Source: Toxotes chatareus (taxonomy: Eukaryota; Chordata; Actinopteri; Toxotidae). From it: a DNA stretch of 64,000 nt. The notes under the pieces are model-generated. The model was not told where the DNA came from, did not search any database, and saw nothing but the letters and a program-made list of their open reading frames with translations. Positions 24,001 to 37,900 of this stretch are shown here, piece after piece. The translations under genes were made by a program, and so were the position numbers. Position 1 is the stretch's first letter. Every line of letters begins with the position of its first letter. The stretch is from NCBI GenBank assembly GCA_016801885.1, contig CM028888.1:7734501-7798500 (forward strand), given 5' to 3'.

Positions 24001-25927
24001 TACATGTACATAGAACAGACACAATCAATAGAAAACAACTTCATCCCCAATCGATTATTGCCCCTTACAACTGTACATCCCAGCAATGATTTTAGGTTTT
24101 TGTGCAGCAGAGCATTGTCCCCTCTTCGAAGGTTTGTGCTATACATATATAGTTATATATATATATCTCGTCCGTCTCTGGGTCTTACTTGACCTTGGTT
24201 CTGCCAGAAGAGCCACATTAACATTTAACGTCTCATTAAAGCCTCCCCGCCTCTGGCTGTCTGAATTAATCTGTATGTCGTAACTGCAAGCATTAGTAGG
24301 GTCGTGATTGATAGACATTACCCTCAGCTGCTTTCCGACAGTCTAGTCCTCACTTGACTCCTCCAACTGACCTTTGGCTATGCTGTCCATAAATGTTAAC
24401 ACTACATTAACGAACCTACAGCATCTCTGTGTTACCAATATCTTTTATTCCTCCAAGTGGAGGTGAGACCTCTGCTGCGGAAATTATCCTTATCCAGTTT
24501 TTCTGGAGTGTAAAGGACTTCACAAGAGACTAATTTTGGACAGGACGAATGCTCAGGACAGAGAGGACATCACACAGTTGGGAGTTAGACCATTTCTGAT
24601 TGCCAAGACTGAGAATCGCCTTCTTTCTAATATCGAGTTACGTCTCTATCTGGCTCTCAGTGCAATTTTCACTACCTTTAGAGCAGTACAGGTGTAACAG
24701 ATCAAGATAGAAAGAAATAAAAAATAAAAAAAAAAAGAAACAAATCTGCATTCTGTACAGAAACCTGATGTGGACACACAAGAGGTACAACACTACAGCA
24801 GGAAACAGCTTCTAAACAGGCTACAGATGGGTGGAAAAGACAGTAACAAGGTTGCATGATATTGCACAGCTGTAGAGGAGGGAAAAAAAAGAACAAAATA
24901 CAGTGTGTACAGCACGTCCCCAAGTAGCAAAGTTAGTGTAAGAGGTTTGTTTACATCCAAATGCGATGCCTGGGTGTGGCTCAGTGCTTTCATCAGTTAG
25001 TTCCAGTGCAGTAACACATTGGTACCTGGCAACACAATAATGACATCAGGTACCAAAATAGAAACACATACAGTACATACCCTACACAGCTATGTCCATC
25101 CACGCGCGCACACACACATACACACACGAGCGTGCCCGCAAATTATCGTTCCACGTCGGTTTCTTGATGTGTAGTTGGCAATTAAGAACAAATGGAGCTC
25201 ATAAAAAGACTCAAACGGTAATGTTGATGCAGCACACTGAAATGTAGAAAAAGGGACACGCACACACGCACTCAATTCGATTACTTCTGACATCAGGTGA
25301 TGGATGACACGCAACCGGGAACCAATCTGAACAAGATGCTAAAGTCACCTACACAGACATACACCCTTGGCAAAGTTCACATAGAGTAAAGTGCCAGCAA
25401 ACGATCCAATCAGAGAAAGAGATGTGTGTCCTCCGAGTTTGATTCACTTGTGGGAGGGAGAGGGAATGAGTTAAGTTTTTATACAGGAAATTATCTGGAT
25501 GATGAGGTCAGGAAGTGGCAGTAGAGCTTCTGCACTTCCATAGAGCTGTCAGTCTTTGTAGCGTCATCACAGGTCGTATTCGCCGTCTGAACTGGCAAAT
25601 CAAACAGAGGATGAGTGGGACTGATGCGGGGCCTCTGGCGCCCCAGCATTATAGATTCAAAGACAGAGAGATCAGTAGCCACATGGAGAGAGGAGAGGAG
25701 ATTAGAGGGTCAGGCGACACAGAAACGGACATCAGCATTTTATGCTTCATCCGTCCTCTGGTCCTCTCTCCTTCTTCCTCTCCCCTCCCTTTTCCTCTCT
25801 GTCCCCGTCTTTCTTCCTCCTGCACTGGATTTGGTTCTGGATTTGTTTTCTTTGACTCTCTCTCTCCATCTCTTTCCTCTCGCCTTCTCTCTCTCTCAGC
25901 TTTGCTGCCATGGTTACAACATCATCC
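21061..25927 (-). other. picalm 3'UTR and rbm14-picalm convergent spacer
   Basis: No coding sequence recognised on either strand. The 3'UTR of picalm starts at 25927 and runs leftwards for an unknown distance. Minus-strand AATAAA hexamers (plus TTTATT) occur near 24445, 21921 and 21213. The part from about 22860 to 25900 is unusually rich in homopurine or homopyrimidine stretches and short A-runs, and has (TA)n-like sequence near 24142-24168. The boundary to the rbm14 transcript is not resolved. Confidence 0.4.
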
Positions 25928-28900
25928 CTACATGAAGTGCATCTGCAGAGGACGGGGTGAGAATGGAGAGCAATTTAGTTCAACAAAACACCTCATCAAG
26001 TGTTCAGGCATCTATTGACAAGCATATTACCTGCCGCAGTGCCAGGAAAACAGCTTCTCAGGGGCGTGAGTGCTCAGTAAGCAATTATATTACTCTGTTA
26101 TGTTTTGAATAATTGGTCAAAATACACTTGATTGTTTATTCTGCTGAGAGCCTAGTGTCTGTACTAACTGATGATTACTCACCGCGAAAAACACTTTTTT
26201 CCCGCACTTGCTGGTCAATTTGAAAATTATCTGACATGATTCATCCTACTTTTTCAGGAGTCCACAGCTTGAGCGACACTTATCAATCATTAAGCACAGC
26301 TATGAATGAATGCATCAGTTATTCCACACGACTTGCAGACATGAAGCACAGATGCAGTATTTATTTTAAAGGAAAATTCCACATTTAGTTGTTCTTGTGC
26401 CGTATTTTATATCAGTTTAGGTTGATATTTACAGTTTCCCAAAGCATAAAAGCAAGAGCAGCTCAGTATTCAGTCAAGTTTTCCAAAATGTCAAACTACT
26501 TGTGGTACGTAAACTAATATGTGTGTATCTGTGTGTGTGTTTGTGTTACCTGTGTCCCCGGGATGGGTCCAAAGGGATTGGTAGGTCTCAGGACAGGCTG
26601 GTTGTACATGACAGGCTGCGGGGGCATCATGGGAACGCCCCATCTGATGACTCATCTGAGGAGGGAGCTGGTGAGACGACAGGTGAGTGCAAGTGGATTA
26701 TAAACAGGATAATGTGGATTTAGATTAGACCAAAGCCAGCAGCGGATTAATTTCTTTAGACTAGAAGATATTGTTCTTTACCATTCCATACACAGGCACT
26801 TGGGGTGTCGTCATAGGAAAAGCCACTGGTGCTGGAGCCTGTGCAGGAAAACACAATAGATCACTTTCTAGCCTGTGAAGTCGTCACCTAAAAATCTGTC
26901 ACAAGCATAATCCTCATACTGACAGTCTCATGTCTAACCTGTCAAAGATGCCACCTAAATAAAGACAGAAATGTTTTTCTCTTTCTTAAACATTTGCATT
27001 TGTTTGCATGAAGCGAGACACCTAATCCTGAGCAACAATAAAGAGGTACAACATTTAGTAAAGCTGAACTGAGGTAGTGCATTGGCAGCCTGTAATAACC
27101 ACCACCGGGGATGAAACGACAATGGCAGCACAATAAGCAAAAGAGGTCATTTTGAGTTAAAAAGGCAAAGCAAAGGAACAGGATGAAATCAGGTGCAAAA
27201 AAAAGAGGAGTGAGGGGGAGGTGAAGTAAAAAAAAAAAAAAAAAAAGAGGTACTTACATAGCCAGTATAGATCATCCCATTCTGTGGAGAGTTATAGAAA
27301 AAGAAGAGAGGAAAGAATAGTTTTTAAAGGCAGGTCTGCATAAGACAATAAAAGCCGTGCTCGTGGCTTTTCTCCAAATGGGCACAGGCGATGAACCAGA
27401 CCGTCACCAATTCCTCATGTTCCATTCGCTTCTGCTTTCTATTCAAGTCGTGCCACTGGCTTTCCGAGCCATTTGCTCAATAAATGAGCGGTTTGAGTTG
27501 AGAGGTCAATCAGTCGAAAATTAAAAGATGAAACAAGATTGAATGGAAGAGACGTGTAGATAATTAGAGTGGAGCACAAAGGACGAAGGCACATTTGGAA
27601 GCTCCTTTAAAAGCCCCGAAAGCAGCACAAAGTTACATTTGGCTGACAGGTATGTTTGATGAATTTCAATCCAGACTGAGATGTCATGTCATTTTTAGAA
27701 ACTGACTTCAATGACACAATGATGGATAGCACCAAATACAATTAAGTGCTCCACTGACAAAAACATCACAGACTTGGTCGTCTATAATGTTGACAGTTGA
27801 ATGTTAGGTTGATTTTACTTTTAAGTCTCTGTTTTATAACTGCCAGAAAAGTCGCTGTGTTGCTAGTGTGTTCTCAGTTTTACTACAAATCAGCAGTTTT
27901 CTGGTCAGGTTTCGGAGGAGAGCCAATGATTATGGTGTCAGTTGTCTAAACCCATGTGAAAACACCTGTCCTGAACTTGATGATCATGTGAATATAGCTT
28001 TTAATTTACCATCTGAGGGACGGGCATGGGTGCAGGTGCCATGGGATGAGTGGTGTGAGTCCAGTTGGTGCTGGTGCACATGGTCTTTGACTGCCAGCCA
28101 CTGCCTCCTGTTGGCTTCTTCTCTACCAGCTGACTCCACTGAAGCTCCGGCCTGATTCACATGGACACACACACACAGGTGCACAGGTGATGAATAATGG
28201 AGTGATAAAACTGGATAGACAGCAGTCTTTTGCTCATGGCTCAGTTTAAGAGTTCAGGAAAACCCACTCACTTTTTAGCTGGCGTGCCCCCAAACTGCAG
28301 GTCTGAGAGAAGGAAAAAAAATACATGAAAATAAACATAACATCAGTTATAGCAACAGAGAGAAAGAGAAGAGTAACAGGGAAGAGACACTGTGTACTCA
28401 CTACCAACAAGGTTGGCTAATGAGGAGTCCAAATCATTGGGCAACATTTTCCCAGAGTGCAACGGGGCTCCTGGGCTGTGAATTTGAGTGGGCGGGGCTG
28501 GCTTCAGCAGGTCACCTAACATTCGAAGGTTACCATGGTAACACGAAAGAAGGAAAGAGGGGAAATGAGTCAAGAGCATGAAGCAACTGGGCTTCACTAT
28601 CACAGCTTATCCAGCTCTATGCAGTGTGAGTTTGTTTGTGTATGCGAGTGGGCATTTATTTGCACGCTTCGTTGAATGTTTGCATGATTATATGAGTGCA
28701 TGTGTTTGGTTGTGTGTGCACTCCTACCTCCCCAGGCATTGTTATTGTTGGGCACAGTGTGTGTGGTCTGAATGGGGGTGAAGTTTGGCTGCAGGGTGAA
28801 CAGCTCACTGGTCAGGTTTGGCACACTGCAGGAAGGAAAACGGAGGGGAGAGCACAGGAGAGCGTTTCTTATTTCATTTTTATGTAACCAGAAAAGTACA

Positions 28901-31900
28901 TTTGAAAAAATCTAATTTACAGTGGCAGACAGGCAAAAGGTCTCCTGTTGAAGAACTGTGAGAAACAACAAACTGAAGGCTGCTGTTCATGGACAAAACA
29001 GAAAACAAGAAAAACTAATAAAAACAAACTCTTCACACTGAGTCTTTCTACAATTCACAGTAAGACTTGCTCTTTCACACATCTTTCTCAGTGTTTGCAC
29101 TGCATGGGACTACAGACTCACTGGCTGTTGACGGGGACGATGGGTGAGTTGGAGAAGAGATCCGTGGCCCCTCCACTACTGTTGGCACTGCCCACTGACT
29201 GGGTGCTGGGTGACGCATTGGGTGTCTGAATGTCTATCACCTTATGACCGTCCTCCTGCATGGAAAACATCAACAGAAAATGGCTGCGCCTGTCGAACCA
29301 GCTATCTCCAGCTATCTCATATCAAGTAGTGTAGCTATTATAAATATTTCCCTTCCATGTGCTTTTTTTTTTTTTTAAATGAACTGTCCTTGATGCTTCT
29401 TTATTTGAATAAAAAATACACTGGAGAAGGTTTTTAGATTGTGAGTTTATTGCTATTCTCTGTGCAGCTCTGTACGCTGAGGGCCCGCAGCCAGAGACAG
29501 ACGCTGTATTTTATTGTACTGCAGGATTAATGCACTTGTCCATTCAACTTCAATGACAGAGTGGAAAAGACTAAAGGTTGCAGTTGTGTATGCAGTTCAC
29601 ACAAGCTAAGCAAATTTCATTCAGTCCAGTATCGTTTATATGTATCAGCTGTCTACGACCATCTACGTTGTATGTGCATGGATGTTCTGACATCTTTAAA
29701 TGTATAAATGTGTTTTGCAAATGTCTCGCCTTGTGTTGCTGCAGTCTGTTGTCCTCTGTCTTATCGTCCATACGGCTGAGAGAGATCCCAGTGCTGGAAA
29801 GAGAGGACACTGCACTGGACAAGGTGCTGGATCTTAGGGTAAGACACAAAAACACACACACATACTTTTTTGCAAAGCTTGCAGAATTTTTTACAGTTAC
29901 TAAATTGCTTTGTTTTGTTTGTCTTTGTTCTTTTTATTGAGTTGCACTTTATAGTTCTCTGCAACTCTGAAATGTATCTGATGTATTAGATGCCTTGAAA
30001 TTTTGAGCAAACGTTCAAGGTTTCCTGATGATGAAGCCTAATTTTGGTGATGCCCTGACCTGACCTCTAGCACCAACATAAGGTTGATTTGTTTAGTTTT
30101 AAATGAAATGTCACTATACTAGCAGTAGCAGTTGCACTAGTAGCGCTATATTAATATTATTATTAAGAGCAGAAAAAAAACTGTTGTATTAAGTGGCTGG
30201 TGCAGCAGATCTGAGGAGCTTGTTTCTAATATGATTGTACCTGCTGGCCGTGGAGAGGTCCTTGAGCTTCCTGCCCTCCAGAGAGGCTAGATGCTGCTCC
30301 AGAGCCTCCAGGAGCGAGCTGGGAGCCTGAGGAGGAGGGGGGGTAAAGGGGTGGGAGGGTGAGGGGGTAGTATTAGAAGTACGGCCAAGCAGACAAAGGG
30401 GGACACACTGCTTTCTCTCTCACTCCCCTCTCGTCACCTCCTCATTTTATCTCGCACACTTAGATACGCACACACACAAAGCAGCAGCAAGTAAGACATC
30501 ACCTTCAGATTCGTTATCTATTCTATGACAGCTCTTTGTACATTTTTTTTCTTTTTTGCATTTGGTTTCATCAGGTTTGGTTGACCAGCATGCACACATT
30601 AGCCCTGGATCATGCAAGCGAGTCCACAGCCGGACTGACAGGTCAGGACAGATTAGAGCATTGTTGCTGCAGGGCTCCAGAGGAGAAACACAACAAACAC
30701 ATCTCTGAACCATCTAACGAGCCCATGCAGACGCCAGCAGTGCACAAACGCTCTCATAACACACACACATACACATAAAGAAAATCACAATCCAAAAACT
30801 AAGAGTTAACCCGTGGATTCCACTTTAGGTTAATAGTCAGATTAACGTAGCATTCATTTGATTTAGTCAGGAAATTAGGCAGCAACAAAACAAAGGAGCT
30901 AAGTACCATAATTTTTTCCCTCTGGAAGCCAAGGAAGTTAACTCAGTGAAATGTAAACGTCTGGTGAAAAACCAGGTATACACATTGAGCAGCTGGCCAG
31001 CACTCTTTATTGGAAAACAAAAAAAAGGATGGATGGTTTCATTTTGACAACATGTGATACCACGGTTTTCACCCAGAGCCTCACATTTCAGCGTCAGAGA
31101 ACACAATGCAAACACAACAAGCAAAGAAAAGATTTCTCATATACTTATTTTAAGGGGGAAAGAGAGTATAATGCGAATTCTGGATATCCTTCTTCAGAGA
31201 AATCTAGAATATGCTAAAAGTTTAAAAGTAAAACAGACACATATCTAGAGCTCAGTATAGGCATGGGTCACTATGTTGTTGAATAAGGGCATATAAGGTC
31301 TTCATAAGCACTACAAACATGACATCAATTTTAAAAAGTCAGCCCTCATTTTTTTTTAACCCATTTTGTGATATTGTAAACATCCAATTATTTGTCCAGT
31401 AAAGAGCATAGGTTGCATTTGAGGCCTTTAGCATGATATGCAGTACTTATGATGGCATTATGTACACCTATCCAAGTCATATTTGCAGAAACCTATTTAA
31501 TAAAAACCATTCGCTGCTCTCCCCACAGCTAATGCAAAGGGACATAATCTTTTCAGGAAAATGATTTGAACACTGCTCATGTGGCAAAAAAACCTATTTC
31601 AAGAAGCTGTGCTGACTTCTTTGTATGATAAGCCTTTGAATCAAGAGACAAGCCTTGATATTTACACTGGGAAAATGCCAGAAAGACTGCTGGAAAAATT
31701 CAGACAGGCACTAAGCCCCAGTTATGGACATCTAAAATAGAAATATGCAAAAAGAGACTCAAAACTTTGGTCAGCTGCATAAATGCTGCTTTCAAAATCT
31801 TAAAATCCTACCTCAGAGTTAAATTTGTTCTGCAGAGATTCGGATGAGAAAAAAAATTAAATTCCTGCACTAATGCTTAAAACAAAAATGCTTCAAGGCT

Positions 31901-34900
31901 ATTTGCAGGTCTTTAATTGTGTTTTCCTCTCTATTCTAAACTCTGTTCAGACAGAAGAGGAGAAAAAGTGGAGGAGTTAAGGAGAGTGAAGAAGAGAGGA
32001 GGAGGACGGGGCAGCTGCAGTGTGGGCAGGTCTGTAGGGTGAGTAGGGAACGGGAGCGTTTAGAATGAAGCATTATGGGATTGACTTGAACGGATTTATA
32101 TACTGGTTGACTGACTGGTTGATTGACTGATTGAGATGAGATGTAGACTGACCTGTGTGAGATCGGGGCTGTCGCCCTGATCTATCCCAACTCGCTGTGT
32201 CACAAAAAAGGAGGGAGGGGTAGGGAAGGGAGGAGGGAGGCAAAATAAAAATAAACCCAATGTAATAATAAAACAAGGAGTAAACCAAAAAACCCAACAG
32301 ACCACAGAGTAAAAAAAAAGGGAAGAGGCGTGTGAAGGAGAGAGAGGAGGAGGAGGAGGAGGGAGAAAGAAGAATCAAACCCAAGCATTCATTAATTCAT
32401 GCAGTGGCTGGAAAGGAAAACAAAGAAAAGACAACATAGGAGGAAGGGAGGAGGGCACATGCACACGCATACAAACACCTATATATACAGTATATGTACA
32501 CGCACACACACTTATAAAGTACACGGGCACACACACTGAGATCTGGAGACTGGTTTGAAATGAATGCTGAGCACACCGACTGATTGAACAGGCAGGGCAG
32601 AGAGGGCAGACAACAGGTCACATGACTGTGCGAGGTAAGACACATCCAAAAGGAAGACACTCAACTAATGTTGACTTTGAACAGAAAGAGAAGGGAGGGA
32701 CACAGATGACACACAAACAGACAAACACACATTTTGTTAGACAGGTAAAATGAATGGGTCCTTAAAGTCAACGTTAGTCTGTTGTTTTTTTTTTTTCTTT
32801 GGATCGAGTGGCTGCACCCCAAACCTTCTTCCAAATGGGAACGAAACCAAGCAGAGCGAGAAAGCCTTTGAAGATGGCGCAAAAAAAAGCTACGCAGTGG
32901 ATAAAACTGTTGATATTCACTGTGAAGCCTACCAAGGACTGCAACTGTTAATTGGATAACAGCCATTATGAAGAGAAATTTATATTTCATTAAGAAAAGG
33001 AAGGAAATAAAATATGAGGAAGAAGAGACAGAGATAGTAATAGAAGAGCTTGCTTGGGCATGCAGTGCAGGCATGTGAACAGGCAGCACGCGAGGGGTCC
33101 CTCAACTGGAAGCGCTACATGAGTGGCTCTCTGATAGGCTAAAACTCAGCCATTAATCACTGTCTTGGAGTAAACCCCTCCCCAGGTCAGGGCAAGAGAA
33201 GGACAGAAACAGGAGAAAATCTAGATGCAAAAAAAAACAACAAAATATAGACTTGAAAGATTAGGGAGAAGAAACCCCTGGACGCTGATCTGCGGTCAGT
33301 TTGGGGTTTGAAACTATTGACCGCAAATCAGATCCCAAGGGTAACAGAGGTCTGGGGCAAATCTCAACAGGTTCAAGTGGATTTTTGCTGCAAGTTAAAT
33401 AAAAAAACATAAGAACAAGGCATTTAGATATTTATACATTAACAAGAGGAGGGGAGGCCGTTGAGTTTTGCTCCAGACAGATATTCCTGCCCTCTGAGTT
33501 TCCTCCTCCTGCTCCTCAGAGGAGGAGGACCAGCTGGACGAACAGACATTACCTCTGCCACTTTGAGAAATTCGGACAGTTTGGTCATCCTGTTGAGGAA
33601 GGTCTTGTAGATCTCCAAAGCTTCTTTGCACTGGTTCTTCTTCATGTCAAAGTATTTCTCTGTGTATCAGAAGACCATAATAAGCATATGAGCATCACTA
33701 CGTGTTCACTAAAAAAAGAGGGAATGGTACACTTTGACTTGTTCATTGGCAACAAATACTTGACTGACTGGGATGCTAGATGATAGTGTTACAAAGTGTA
33801 TACAGTCAAAAGAAACTGCTAAAAACATCAACCTGGTACTGATTTGTCCTCATATGCCTGGCCGTCTGGTGATAAAATAAATTCTGCATAGACTCCAAGT
33901 CACTATATAAATCGGGTCAGTTAAGTAATGAGTCATTTAATGAACTTCACAGCAAAGACTCTGATAGCCTGTTCCTCCTCACTGGCTTAATAATTAAAGG
34001 GAGAAAAGAAGGTGATCTTTATAGCCTTTAATTGAACTTTGAGAGACAGTAGAAGGAAAAATTGATTTCCCCCTAAAGAAGGATTGAGTGGAGTCCCAGT
34101 CTTGTGATCTCAACATCAGAGGAACATTAATTCCTGAATACAGCATGGCCTCAACGGCGATGAGTTCTGGTATATGGATGGTTTACCTAGCATGTTGATA
34201 ACCCCTTCATTGTAAGCAGCAAACAACCGTATGGAGTCTTTAAAGAGCAACATGAAAGCTGTGTTGATCACTCCATTGGTCAGCTCGTTGGAGTTAGGCT
34301 GGAGGAAAGACAGAGAGAAGGAAAGAAAATGCTGTCTGAGATCAGGTCGAGATATTTCTGTGACCGAGGTGGTCTTTTAGATACAGGTTTTGTGCGTTTG
34401 AGACACACATTTACCTGGAAATCCAGCAGTGCATCCAGCTGGTTCTGAATGACAGGCAGAGTCTTAATCAGCTTCTCCGTGTTCATGGTGCGCATCACAC
34501 CATCAGCCCTGGTAACACACGAGAAAAGACAAACGCAAAAGCCTTCAAAACCACGAGGGTGAGGAAATAACACAGAAATAGAGATTTAAACAGTTTTGAG
34601 TAAGATTATGTAACTTTTGAAAGAAAAAATAACACATTCCTCCTCCTACAAATAAAACAGACTCAGGACTTTTCCCACTAGAAACTGGTGCTAATGTAAC
34701 ACTATATATTAGCATTTTTAAGCATTTACCATTATCCCTTAACTGCCACTTGTGGCCATATTGGCTGCTGTTCAGCAAAAGTTAAACAGGCTCACTTCAA
34801 AAAATACTAAATCTGTTCATTACATAGCTGAAGTAGAGCATAATCATAAAAATGCAGTTGTTCCCAACTGTCATCGGTAGAAGAGTGAAAAATAATGTTC

Positions 34901-37900
34901 ACATCTTTTTCGCCTTAATGTATATGTGACATGTATGTCAGCAGTGTGTATGTGTTTGTTACCCTCGTTTCATCTTGGTGAAGTCCACCGCTGCTAGTCT
35001 GTAAGACATGGCTTTTTCATTCAGGTAGCGGCTGTAGCGTCTGATGAACGTTGACATGTTATACCCTGGGTGGGCAGAGAGGGGGCACTGCAGTTAGAGA
35101 CTGATCACTTTGGCCTATATTCAAATCTTGTTAAGAAACCATAATCCTTCTCATATGTAGTGTACTAACTTCTTTATGGGCAATCTACTTTTCCCAATGT
35201 GTCAAACCGGAACTTGCACCACATCACCTCGAGATGAATATATTTATATTTCATTACTTCGTATGATTTTTCCATTTTCAGCAACTAATTGTAACGAAGA
35301 AAGAGCACATTTGTTTTTAGCTTTGCAATCCTGGACTGTGGCTTTCCCTTGAAATAGGCTTATTGATAGTGTTACAGAGCCAGGGAGAGTCTGACATAAA
35401 GTCATTTTGTTAGACGTACAGCACTGCTGAGTTCACAAAGAGCCAAATGGCATTAAATCACCTTGTAGTGCAGCCTTATCAAGAAAGTTGTTGAGGTTGA
35501 AGAGCGTGTTTCTGGAGGCAAGGTACTGCATCAATCTCTGATGTTGAAAGAAGAGAACAGAGGGAAGAGTTAGGGTCTTATCTGTTACTGCTCCATGACA
35601 ACAACATGGTAACGTCCACACAGACACACTGGCAGTGTGTATGCCACGCAAAGTGAGGAGTTCATTTGTAGACTTGCAGCTTTACACGTGTGTTACAGAG
35701 AGTTTGTTGACTTAAAGTAATGAAAGGGATGCTTTGGCTTCCGAGAAAACTGGGCTTCACGCAGGTGGCTTAAGTGGAGTTAAAACAGCTAAAACAGCAA
35801 ATCACGTGCTCCACAACAACCACAAGACTGCAGAAAATCAAATGCCCCCAATACTGATAATGCAGCAGAGCAAAGAACGGCTAGTTTGCTTGTACGTTCT
35901 ACAACAATCCTTCACTGTTATCACAAAATGGGTGTATCTTTCTCTGTCTTTGCCCTAACCTGTCAGGGTTCATCTGTAACATGTTTTTGTTTGGTTGCCA
36001 GGTTGCAACAGGTCAACCAGCACACACATACCTCATTTTAATATTGAGGGCTTACTCTCCAGGTCAGCTTTAGTTCATCGTGTCCAAATATTTTTTAAAA
36101 ATCTAACCAATAAGGATATAATATGCCCTGTCTATCAAGTCAACAAGTCTGTCTTAACTTTGACTGATATCCCATTGGCTTTGATTAGTCAGTAATCCTA
36201 TTTCAGCATCCTGCTTTAAAAAGAAACAAATCACAATAAGGAAATAAAGATGCCAAGTCATGGTGCTTTAAACTACACAATTTGTCTCAGATCAGGTGCA
36301 AAATGCCAGATCAGGCACAAAGCCAGTTTAGGCATCCCTGACAAATTTTCAAAACGCCATGTCACTATTTGTGCCACTAAAAGCTTTGTTGTCCACATAC
36401 TTTGATTGGGTCGTCATGCCCACAGTAATCGCTGCCCACAGCCTCTCTTTCTAGTCTGAGACGCTCATCATTTAACATGTTTGATGTTTTGGTTGTTGCT
36501 CTTGTAGTGCGAGCAGTGGAGTGAGGCAATTTGCCACACTGGCCATTGAAATGTCAGCAGGATACTTCATCAGTCCTTGTTGGACACACAGAAGATAGGG
36601 CTTCAAAGAAACTCACTGCAAGAGTTGGAGAGAAATTGCCACAACCTGGTGAGTAAAATGTCAGATCGAGCTAGACGACTGGCAAACGTCCACGTCTGTC
36701 TCTCTCTGTGCCTCTGTGTCCGTGTGTGTGGAGACAGAGGGGCAGACAGCATTAGATTGTCCGGGATATGTCTTTGTTTCACCGTCTCATTGACTCCATT
36801 TCATGTGTGCACTGTATAAATGGTGATTTGCCATCTAGTATAGGGATGCAACTAGCAATTATTATGTCATTGATCAATCTGTTGACTATTTTCACCATTA
36901 ATAGATAAAATATTTGGTTTATAAAATAATTAAAGGAAGAGGAATTGTGAAAAATTCCCATCACCGTCTGACCAGTCTTTGGCATTTTGGCAGATATTTG
37001 GCATTTTTCTTTAATTCAAATCATTAATAGATTGCCTAAAATATTGTTGATTAGTTTTCAGTCCATCAACTAATTGATTAATTATCTAATAAATATTTTG
37101 CCTCTTTCCTCTGAGGCAATATTTGTATGACTTAAACTCACTTTTGTTGCTCGTTTAACTGTGAGACCTGAGGGAACATGCCTGTAATTATTTCTCTTTT
37201 TTTTTTTGCTGTGACTGCTTTTGAGACCTCAAAAAAGCTACAAAAAATGGTTTAAAGAGATTGTTTTGAGGCTGTTTTGATCACATGAAAACAAGCTCTT
37301 CAGATCCAGATGCCAAATTATTTTCTTGCGATTCTGAGAAAACAGAATTTGAAAGAACTGGTATATTTGCCCTCGCTGGGCTTCTACGTATCTGAGTGTT
37401 CAGCTCACCTCATTGCCGTACATCATGAGGTGGTGTGTGGTGATGAGTGCTTTGAAAACCACTATCCAGCTGTTGCTGGCTGTACGCTCCAGCAGTGTGT
37501 CGGCCAGGTGGGGGATGCTGACGTTCATTTCATTGGTGCAGTGGATCAGGTCTGGAGGACAAAAAAAAAACAAAAAACAGCATGAACAAGTCTGGACAGT
37601 AGAGCAAGGATTATAGACAAGGGGGAGATCAGTTGTAAAGTTGCCGGTTTTACCACATTGTCCTTAAACTCAAACTCTGCTTGTTAACTTATGGTAAGAG
37701 ATTATGAATAAAAGCACCAGCTACATGCCAAAATCGTAATTTACAAGTTTAGAGAGCTCCTAAATCAATGAATGACGCATGGCGCATTAATTTTGACTCA
37801 CTCAATATCAGCATGCGAATCAATGAACAAATGATCATTTAATGGCAGAGACTGTATAGACAGATGAATCAGAACCAGGGCCACTGTCTCAAAAAATCTA

